From CAZVLE01 sp964627855 (GTDB lineage Bacteria; Bacillota; Dethiobacteria; DTU022), in contig CAZVLE010000136.1 in NCBI GenBank assembly GCA_964627855.1, positions 1 to 6,068 of the forward strand: 6,068 nucleotides of DNA, read 5' to 3'. Both the position numbers and the translations under genes were made by a program. The notes under the pieces are model-generated. The model made no database searches and was not told where the DNA came from. It saw only the letters and a program-made list of their open reading frames with translations. Position 1 is the first letter of the stretch. Each line of letters opens with the position of its first letter. Of this stretch, positions 1 through 5,638 are shown in pieces.

Positions 1-1165
1 CGACAAATTCCTTTTCACCATTATCGCGGCGCACAACCACTACCTGGTTTTTATCTAAGTCTCGCGGTCCCACTTCAATTCTCAGGGGGACGCCTCTCAT
101 TTCCCAATCGTTATATTTCCAGCCGGGTGAATATTCTTCCCGATCATCAAGTTTAATTCGTAAATCCTGCCCGAGTTCGGCAGCCAGTGTACGAACTGCC
201 TCCAAAACCCGCTCTTTGTCTTTTTTGCTGAGAATAGGAACAATGACCACCTGGATCGGAGCCAGGCGCGGGGGAAGAACCAGGCCACGATCATCGCCAT
301 GAACCATAATCAAAGCCCCAATCAACCTGGTTGATACACCCCAGGAAGTTTGCCAGACATATTTTAGTTGATCGTCCTGGTCAAGAAAGGTAATATCAAA
401 AACCTTTGCAAAATGCTGTCCCAGGTTATGGGAAGTCCCTGCCTGCAGGGCCCGGCCATCGCTCATCAGGGCTTCGACACAATAGGTCCGCAAAGCACCG
501 GCAAATTTTTCCCGCTCAGTTTTACGACCGGCCACGGCCGGTATGGCCATTTCTGTCTCGATAAACTCCCGGTAAACCTCAAGCATTTTAAGGGTCTCTT
601 CTTCGGCTTCTTCCTCTGTCCGGTGACAGGTATGGCCTTCTTGCCAGAGAAATTCCGAGGTCCGTAAAAAAGGTTTGGTCGATTTTTCCCAGCGAACAAC
701 ATTACACCACTGATTAATTAGAATGGGCAGGTCACGCCAGGATTGAACCCAGCGGGAATAGAAGTCACAGATAATAGCTTCGGAAGTGGGACGCACCAGA
801 AGCGGCTCAGCCAAAGTTTCACTGCCTCCTCTGGTCACCCAGGCTACTTCGGGAGCAAAACCTTCGACATGCTCTGCTTCTTTTTGCAGCAGGCTCTGTG
901 GAATAAAAAGCGGGAAATAGGCGTTCTGATGACCTGTTTCCTTAAAACGCCGGTCCATTAACTCCTGGATCTTCTCCCAGATAGCATAGCCCGAGGGGCG
1001 AATAGCCATAAAACCTTTGACCGGGGCGTAATCCATCATTTTTGTTTTCAAGATAACATCGAGGTACCATTGTGAATAGTCTACTGCCTTCGGTGTTATT
1101 TCTTTGACATATTCTTTCTGCTGCGCCTGCTTTTCGCCGCCGGCTTTCTGTTCCACCTGAACCAC
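1..1165 (-). CDS. proS: Prolyl-tRNA synthetase, archaeal/eukaryotic-like type, 3' end cut by window
   Basis: Charges tRNA-Pro with proline in the cytoplasm (class II aminoacyl-tRNA synthetase). The visible 388 residues hold the N-terminal KEITP..DYSQWY segment (21-34), the RPTSEAII segment (125-132), motif 2 (FLRTSEFLWQEGHT, 166-179), the QAGTSHNLGQ proline-pocket loop (241-250) and motif 3 (WGVSTRLIG, 275-283). The anticodon-binding domain begins near 303 (PIQVVIVPI). Only about 95 residues separate motifs 2 and 3, so the INS editing domain of the bacterial-type enzyme is absent. Full members are about 480 residues, so the rest of the anticodon domain and the C-terminal domain lie beyond base 1. 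No ATG fits this frame. GTG at 1163-1165 (AAAGG 8 nt upstream) or GTG at 1154-1156 (AAAGGG 8 nt upstream) are both plausible starts. The frame is intact throughout. It starts 58 bases after the fusion gene and may be partly co-transcribed with it. Confidence 0.96.
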   Translation of the reverse strand, partial: MVQVEQKAGGEKQAQQKEYVKEITPKAVDYSQWYLDVILKTKMMDYAPVKGFMAIRPSGYAIWEKIQELMDRRFKETGHQNAYFPLFIPQSLLQKEAEHVEGFAPEVAWVTRGGSETLAEPLLVRPTSEAIICDFYSRWVQSWRDLPILINQWCNVVRWEKSTKPFLRTSEFLWQEGHTCHRTEEEAEEETLKMLEVYREFIETEMAIPAVAGRKTEREKFAGALRTYCVEALMSDGRALQAGTSHNLGQHFAKVFDITFLDQDDQLKYVWQTSWGVSTRLIGALIMVHGDDRGLVLPPRLAPIQVVIVPILSKKDKERVLEAVRTLAAELGQDLRIKLDDREEYSPGWKYNDWEMRGVPLRIEVGPRDLDKNQVVVVRRDNGEKEFV

Positions 1166-1208
1166 CCTTTCATCCTTTAGATTGCTTAGCTCAAATTGGT
1201 CCGTCGGT

Positions 1209-1217
1209 ATTCTAACA
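1209..1217 (-). promoter_or_regulatory. Possible extended -10 promoter for proS
   Basis: On the minus strand the sequence TGT-TAGAAT lies between the fusion-gene stop and proS. It matches an extended -10 element (TGn followed by five of six TATAAT bases). The -35 position 17 bases upstream (TGGTCG, inside the end of the fusion gene) is weak. Predicted transcription would begin near 1202, giving a leader of roughly 37 bases. This is a sequence match only; chance matches of this quality are common in AT-rich spacers. Confidence 0.35.
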
Positions 1218-1223
1218 TATTTT

Positions 1224-3845
1224 TCAGCGCACGACCAGTTTGCGACGGTTTTGCAGCAACCTTTGCCAGCTTTCCTCACTTAAAGGGCGGTTAAAACTTC
1301 TGAAGTTGGCCAGGCTAAAGCCGTGCTCTTCCGCCCAGTACCTGGTTTGCAGAATTGACTCCAGGTTAACACCGGATGAGCCCAAACTGAAATGCTTGTA
1401 GCGCTTTTCAAGGGCCAGCATCATCGTTTCGGCCATGCAGGCATAGGCAAGACCTTCCTCGAATCCGAAATCCCAGCCCAGGGAGGGCTGACCCGGTATT
1501 TCAACAACACCTCCGTCGATAACCAGTACATCAGGCCGGGCTGCGTCAACTTCTTCGCTCACATTGGCAGGACGGGAGATATCACAGACAATGGCCCCAT
1601 TTTTGAGGTTACCGGCATGAATCACCTTTTCAGTGGCACTGGTTGCGCTGATTACAACATCAGCCCGGGCTAAAACCGCATCGATATCGGTCGAAAACTC
1701 AATTAGCCCTCTGCTGGCCCCTTCTTCATCAGTAAAAGCCTCAAATTGATCCATGGAGGCGTCGGGAGCAGGCAACTGACAGCAATCAGCAAGTAACCGG
1801 CCCATGCTGCCCGGTTTCAGCTCCCGCCCCTGCTGAAGAAGAGCCGACTGGTAACGGTATATTTCCGCCGCAACAAGATGAAGTCTGTCGCTTGAAGTCT
1901 GATTATTGGGGTTGCCGATCAAGATCAGGCGGGGCATAGTCTCCGACAGAAGTAATGAAATACCTCTTCCTATCGATCCTGCCGCACCGACAATAGCAGC
2001 TGTCAAATCGGATCGATCCAGATTCAGCATTTCGGTAGCTCTATTAACTGCATCAACAGCAGAAACCACTGTGTAACTGTTGCCGGTAGTAATAGGCACC
2101 CCCTCGTTTTTCAGATACAGACCGCCCATGGAGGCAACTGCGGTAAAAGCACCAAGGCCGACAATGCGCGCACCACGTTTACGGGCCATGGCTACAGCTG
2201 TCTTTAATTCATTTAAGGCCTGGCTGCGGGGCATCTGGATAAATTCATCAGTAGTCCTGGAAAGGGCAATGAATTCACCGTAGGCACTACGCCCGGCTGC
2301 TGATTCTATTCTTGTCTGACCGGCTACGAAGGGTTCAATCATACCGTTGAATTTTGCAGTCAGCTCTGCCAGCTCATCTTCACTGAAGGCCAGTAAACTA
2401 TTATCAAATTGATGGTAGCTTTTCAGGTCCAATGCGTGGACCAGGAAAGCAAAGCGCCCTTCATCATTACCGGGAGCAACCTTCCCGGCAATATAGGGAT
2501 TATAGGAAGTTAAAAGATCGTTTTTTTCAGGCTCTGGCCTGACCAGGTAAGAGAGGAAACGAGCTGTACTACCCAGACTGAGGATCTCCAGCATTGCTTC
2601 AATTCCGGCAATAGCCCGGTGACACTGCTCCTCGTTGATGATCAAAGGCGGTTCGATACGGATAACTGCATTGCCGTTCAGGGTTGGGGCAACGCGAATT
2701 TTTTCCACGTTAAGCAGGTACGATGATATTGCAGGCGTTAGCAATTCCTGCTCGGCCATTACCCCCAGCAAACTGCCGGGATAATTGTCACGATCCATAT
2801 TGAACTCAAGACCAAGCATTAGTCCGCGGCCACGCACGGCACTGATCAGCCGGGGATATTTTCCCTTAAGCTCTATTAAGCCAGTTTTCAGTAAATCACC
2901 GGTTTCAGAGACCTTCTTGATCAGGTTGCCTGCATCGCTCGTAAGCAGATCGAGGACTTTCAAACCGACCCGGCAAGCCAGGGAATTTCCGGCAAAAGTT
3001 GATGAATGCTTCAAACCAAAGTCTTCGCTATAAGCTTCAGCGCTCGAAAGACAGGCCCCGATCGGCATGATTCCGCCACCAAGAGCTTTAGCTAAAACCA
3101 GGACGTCAGGAGTAACACTTTCTTGCTCACAGGCGAAAAGAGTTCCCGTACGACCGAGGCCCGTTTGCACCTCATCGAGAATAAGCAGCACCCCGTGAGC
3201 TGAACAAATTTCTTTTACCCTGGTCAGGTAGCCAGAAGGTGGTTCGACAATACCGCCTTCACCCTGAAGCGGCTCAACAATAAAAGCAGCAAAGTAGTCA
3301 GGTCTCTCCTTGAAGGCTTTTTCCAGCGCTTCACTATCTCCATAGGGAATATGATAAAAATGCTCCGCCGGGGCGAAGAATGCAGATTGATAACCGGGAT
3401 TGCCGGTAGCTGAAAGCGCACCGAAAGTTTTCCCGTGGAAGCTGTTATCTGTGGCGAGAATGCCCGGTCGCCCGGTCGCAGAACGACACATCTTAAGCGA
3501 TGCTTCAACTGCTTCCGCACCGCTATTGGAAAAAGTGACATACTCAAGCCCATTGGGAGCAAGCTTGACAAGGCGTCCGGCCAGCTCCCCCGCGGCATCA
3601 AGAGCAGAGGGCTGGATAAAACCAGGCTCAGAGGATTGCCGGTACGCATCGATCGCTTCCCAGATTTCAACGGGGTTATGCCCGAAAGGCAGGGCTCCGT
3701 ATGCAGCAATACAGTCAAGATAGCTGTTGCCCTTTTCATCGTAAAGGTAACATCCTACACCACGTATATATTTCTGATCAAGCTTGATACTCTCGAGCAT
3801 CTCGCCGAGATGCGGATTAACATATCTGGTAAAATTGTTATTCAT
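1224..3845 (-). CDS. Fused class III PLP aminotransferase / AAR-like acyl-thioester reductase (predicted alkylamine-forming enzyme)
   Basis: An 873-residue two-enzyme protein. Residues about 1-430 are a class III aminotransferase: NSGAEA phosphate loop (107-112), FHG (136-138), VEPLQGEGG (190-198), DEVQTGLGRTG with Asp224, Schiff-base Lys253 in LAKALGGG, STFAGN (282-287) and a substrate-side Arg396. Residues about 463-873 resemble cyanobacterial long-chain acyl-ACP reductase (AAR) along its whole length: GLGAFT (563-568), TTGN (586-589), GxxGxxG nucleotide loop (620-626), GGVVE (778-782) and ACMAE with Cys803, which aligns with AAR acyl-enzyme Cys294. An insertion of roughly 55 residues sits in the nucleotide-binding fold (about 646-727). 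Inference: acyl-ACP or acyl-CoA is reduced to an aldehyde, then transaminated to a primary amine. Soluble, with no signal peptide seen. The start at 3845 has a strong RBS; an ATG at 3881 lies inside the putative operator and is rejected. Substrate chain length and amino donor cannot be read from sequence. Confidence 0.9.
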   Translation of the reverse strand: MNNNFTRYVNPHLGEMLESIKLDQKYIRGVGCYLYDEKGNSYLDCIAAYGALPFGHNPVEIWEAIDAYRQSSEPGFIQPSALDAAGELAGRLVKLAPNGLEYVTFSNSGAEAVEASLKMCRSATGRPGILATDNSFHGKTFGALSATGNPGYQSAFFAPAEHFYHIPYGDSEALEKAFKERPDYFAAFIVEPLQGEGGIVEPPSGYLTRVKEICSAHGVLLILDEVQTGLGRTGTLFACEQESVTPDVLVLAKALGGGIMPIGACLSSAEAYSEDFGLKHSSTFAGNSLACRVGLKVLDLLTSDAGNLIKKVSETGDLLKTGLIELKGKYPRLISAVRGRGLMLGLEFNMDRDNYPGSLLGVMAEQELLTPAISSYLLNVEKIRVAPTLNGNAVIRIEPPLIINEEQCHRAIAGIEAMLEILSLGSTARFLSYLVRPEPEKNDLLTSYNPYIAGKVAPGNDEGRFAFLVHALDLKSYHQFDNSLLAFSEDELAELTAKFNGMIEPFVAGQTRIESAAGRSAYGEFIALSRTTDEFIQMPRSQALNELKTAVAMARKRGARIVGLGAFTAVASMGGLYLKNEGVPITTGNSYTVVSAVDAVNRATEMLNLDRSDLTAAIVGAAGSIGRGISLLLSETMPRLILIGNPNNQTSSDRLHLVAAEIYRYQSALLQQGRELKPGSMGRLLADCCQLPAPDASMDQFEAFTDEEGASRGLIEFSTDIDAVLARADVVISATSATEKVIHAGNLKNGAIVCDISRPANVSEEVDAARPDVLVIDGGVVEIPGQPSLGWDFGFEEGLAYACMAETMMLALEKRYKHFSLGSSGVNLESILQTRYWAEEHGFSLANFRSFNRPLSEESWQRLLQNRRKLVVR

Positions 3846-3849
3846 TTTT

Positions 3850-3857
3850 ATCCCCCT
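3850..3857 (-). promoter_or_regulatory. Ribosome binding site that fixes the fusion-gene start
   Basis: AGGGGGAT on the minus strand ends 4 nt before the ATG at 3843-3845, with the G-run about 6 nt upstream of it. The earlier in-frame ATG at 3879-3881 has no purine-rich tract at a suitable distance and overlaps the palindromic repeat. The downstream ATG is therefore chosen; this removes 12 residues that have no family resemblance. Confidence 0.75.
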
Positions 3858-3862
3858 GCCAG

Positions 3863-3882
3863 TGTGCACATTTCTGTGCACA
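3863..3882. promoter_or_regulatory. Tandem palindrome operator-like site (TGTGCACA x2)
   Basis: Two identical, perfectly palindromic octamers TGTGCACA (3863-3870 and 3875-3882) are separated by TTTC, giving a 12-bp centre-to-centre spacing. They occupy about +6 to +25 relative to the predicted transcription start of the fusion gene and end before its ribosome binding site. Such placement is typical of a repressor operator bound by two dimers. I do not recognise the motif as that of a particular regulator family, and no regulator gene is in the window. The sequence and symmetry are directly seen; the regulatory role is inferred. Confidence 0.65.
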
Positions 3883-3891
3883 ATAATGCCC

Positions 3892-4320
3892 CTATTTTAA
3901 CCTTTGCCGTTTAAAAAAGCAAACCCGGAGCAAGGAAAGCCAGCGTATAAAAATAACAGCACCCAGCAGGCCGGCAAAATCGATTAATATGTCAATTAGC
4001 GAAGCCTCTCTGCCCGGGACAAATAGCTGGTGAATTTCATCGCTAGCTGCATAAAACAAACCGAAAATAAGCGTTCTAAAAGCATTTACTGCCTGCCATG
4101 GTAAGAAGCCACCATTAAAAGCCCGGTAAAGGAGCAGGCCTAACAAACCATAACCACCCAGGTGGCCGACAAAACTGGAAAAAGGGAACCCTTCAAGGAC
4201 AGCACTGTCTGAGGGTTGTGAGGAGTAGAAAAAGATCAATCCCATCTGCAATGCAACGGGCAACCATAAAGAGAAGAATCGCCTGATTAAGAGCCAATTA
4301 ATCATCTGATAAAATCGCAT
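3892..4320 (-). CDS. VanZ-family integral membrane protein
   Basis: A 142-residue membrane protein of the VanZ-like family; its founding member gives low-level teicoplanin resistance, and the biochemical function is unsettled. Family marks seen: FYSSQPS after the first membrane segment (31-37), GHLGGYGLLGLLLYRAF (52-68), and the signature SDEIHQLFVPGREASLID (93-110) followed by D114 and G117. Four hydrophobic stretches fall at about 16-32, 52-66, 80-93 and 107-125, with a basic C-terminus (KRQRLK). The start is uncertain: ATG at 4318-4320 is 7 bases past the ymfH stop with no visible Shine-Dalgarno, suggesting translational coupling. ATG at 4303-4305 is the alternative. The open frame continues upstream to 4449, but there it overlaps ymfH and has no family similarity. 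Its 3' end contains the promoter of the next gene. A named gene symbol is not justified. Confidence 0.88.
   Translation of the reverse strand: MRFYQMINWLLIRRFFSLWLPVALQMGLIFFYSSQPSDSAVLEGFPFSSFVGHLGGYGLLGLLLYRAFNGGFLPWQAVNAFRTLIFGLFYAASDEIHQLFVPGREASLIDILIDFAGLLGAVIFIRWLSLLRVCFFKRQRLK
3894..3922 (-). promoter_or_regulatory. Sigma-A-like promoter of the fusion gene
   Basis: On the minus strand, -35 TTGCTT (3917-3922) is separated by exactly 17 bases from -10 TAAAAT (3894-3899), a near-consensus housekeeping promoter. The expected start is the A at about 3887, giving a 5' leader of about 42 bases. The promoter overlaps the last codons of vanZ, so the fusion gene can be transcribed independently of the upstream ymfF-ymfH-vanZ block. 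Confidence 0.65.
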
Positions 4321-4341
4321 AATCAGTTTAATGATCAGATG
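4303..4341. repeat. 8-bp inverted repeat around the ymfH stop / vanZ start
   Basis: CATCTGAT (4303-4310) and ATCAGATG (4334-4341) are perfect inverted copies with 23 bases between them. In the transcript they could form a stem whose loop holds the ymfH stop codon and the ATG at 4318-4320, with the alternative vanZ ATG (4303-4305) in the stem. There is no U-tract, so it is not a terminator. An 8-bp repeat at this distance is expected by chance a few times in a window this size, so function is uncertain. Confidence 0.35.
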
Positions 4342-5638
4342 CTGCCGGGATGATGGTCGATACTGCATGCCGATCAGGGTTAAGGTTCTCTTCGGCAACA
4401 GCAAGGGCCTCTTCAAGCTGTACTTCCTGCAGGATCGATGGTAGAGCAAAAAGATCCGTACCCCGAAAACGCTGGGCTAAAAAATTATTAGCGATAAATT
4501 CGAGGGAATTAAAGCGCCTGATATAGTTTCCAAGCAGTTTACGACGATGGCGTTCAAACTGTTCGCTGCTTACACCGTTCTTGATAGTTTTCTTAATTTC
4601 ATCAATTATTCGTGTGTAAAGCTGATCGGGATCCTTAGTTTCTCCACCGATCATAGTATAGCCATAATTGATCTCGGCCGTGTAATCGGCACCGAAATTT
4701 TCATCGATCAAATCTGAACGGTACAGCTCATTATACAACTCTTCACTGGATCCAAAAATTATATCTAGAATTAATTCCATTAATATGTCCCGCCGCAGCA
4801 ATTCCATCCCCTGCAGGTTCTCGACAACCATATCCTTGAAACCGAGGAAAATGATTGGCTCTGAAACCACAAGTTCCTGCACGATCCTTTCACGATTGAT
4901 TTTTTCCGGCTCCTGAGGAAAGAGCCGAACGATAGCGCCCATGGTCCTGTAATCACGGGCAGCAAGATTTTTTTCCACAAGAAGACTCACATTGTCGGGA
5001 TTAAGATCGCCAACGACGAATACGGCCATATTACTGGGATGGTAATAGGTGTTGTAGCAATGATAGAGCAGTTCGGGGGTTATCTTGGCAATGCTTTCGA
5101 TGGTACCTGCTATATCATTACGCACCGGATGGACACAATAAAGTGATTCCAGGAGGTTAAAAAAAACTCGCCAGTGGGGATGGTCTTCATACATTTTAAT
5201 TTCCTGGCCGATAATACCCTGTTCTTTCTGGATCGTCTTTTCTGTAAAATAGGGTTCCTGGACAAAACTAAGCAGCTGTTGCAGGTTCTCTTCAAAATTT
5301 GCAGTGCAGGAAAAAAGATAAGTGGTCTGCGTAAAAGATGTATAAGCGTTAGCCGAGGCACCGAGAGCGGCAAAGCGGTCAAAAACATTGCCGCGGTCAT
5401 CCTCAAAGAGTTTATGCTCAAGAAAGTGAGCCATACCATCGGGAACTTCAGTAATTTCATCTTCCGGTTCGACCCGGAAGCGGTTATCAATGGAACCAAA
5501 ACGGGTCGAGAAGATGGCATATTTTTTGTGATAACCGGGTTTGGGTAATACATAAAGGTCCATGCCGGGATTAACCCTGTAATGGTACAGTGTTTCCCTT
5601 AAGGCAGGGTTTTCGATTAGCTTTAGGCTTTCAACCAT
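4328..5638 (-). CDS. ymfH: M16-family zinc peptidase YmfH-like (EF-P 5-aminopentanol modification-associated)
   Basis: A 436-residue M16 (pitrilysin/insulinase fold) protein. The inverted zinc motif HFLEH (71-75) is intact, and the third ligand is probably Glu146 in EQGIIGQE (139-146), followed by the family-typical IKMYEDHPHW. The C-terminal M16 half runs from about 230 to 430. In Bacillus subtilis, YmfF and YmfH are associated with completing the 5-aminopentanol modification of elongation factor P (RefSeq spells the families YfmF/YfmH); their exact reaction is not settled. Start chosen at 5636-5638: AAGGAGG lies 11 nt upstream, and translation begins MVESLKLIENPALRETLYHY, as in relatives. 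The longer frame back to 5704 lies inside ymfF. ATGGTTGA is shared with the ymfF end (8-base overlap), indicating translational coupling. The cytoplasmic location is inferred from the lack of a signal peptide. Confidence 0.93.
   Translation of the reverse strand: MVESLKLIENPALRETLYHYRVNPGMDLYVLPKPGYHKKYAIFSTRFGSIDNRFRVEPEDEITEVPDGMAHFLEHKLFEDDRGNVFDRFAALGASANAYTSFTQTTYLFSCTANFEENLQQLLSFVQEPYFTEKTIQKEQGIIGQEIKMYEDHPHWRVFFNLLESLYCVHPVRNDIAGTIESIAKITPELLYHCYNTYYHPSNMAVFVVGDLNPDNVSLLVEKNLAARDYRTMGAIVRLFPQEPEKINRERIVQELVVSEPIIFLGFKDMVVENLQGMELLRRDILMELILDIIFGSSEELYNELYRSDLIDENFGADYTAEINYGYTMIGGETKDPDQLYTRIIDEIKKTIKNGVSSEQFERHRRKLLGNYIRRFNSLEFIANNFLAQRFRGTDLFALPSILQEVQLEEALAVAEENLNPDRHAVSTIIPAASDH

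Noticed and set aside
368..961. Open frames on the plus strand (368-667, 743-961) and an out-of-frame minus-strand frame (466-702) within proS
   Set aside because: They lie over a clearly conserved proS frame, show no family motifs or ribosome binding sites, and are explained as shadows.
1166..1223. Terminator between the fusion gene and proS
   Set aside because: No GC-rich hairpin followed by a U-tract is present; only a loose AT-rich partial symmetry was seen.
1224..2459. Reading the C-terminal half as shikimate dehydrogenase or glutamyl-tRNA reductase
   Set aside because: Shared features are limited to the generic Rossmann fold; the TTGN, GGVVE and ACMAE motifs and overall collinearity fit AAR better.
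3846..3881. Upstream ATG at 3881 as the fusion-gene start (885 residues)
   Set aside because: It overlaps the TGTGCACA repeat, lies only about 6 bases after the predicted transcription start, and has no Shine-Dalgarno; the ATG at 3845 has a strong one.
3435..3914. A 159-codon plus-strand frame spanning the 5' end of the fusion gene and its promoter
   Set aside because: It is antisense to the conserved aminotransferase domain, its translation shows no recognisable domain, and its end runs through the promoter/operator region.
3892..4320. Functional unit of VanZ with the predicted amine-forming enzyme, for instance in cell-envelope resistance
   Set aside because: The fusion gene has its own promoter after vanZ, and VanZ appears coupled to ymfH; adjacency alone does not support a joint role.
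4321..4449. Longer N-terminus for the VanZ protein starting at 4449
   Set aside because: The extra 43 residues overlap ymfH coding sequence, are basic and non-hydrophobic, and do not resemble VanZ-family N-termini.
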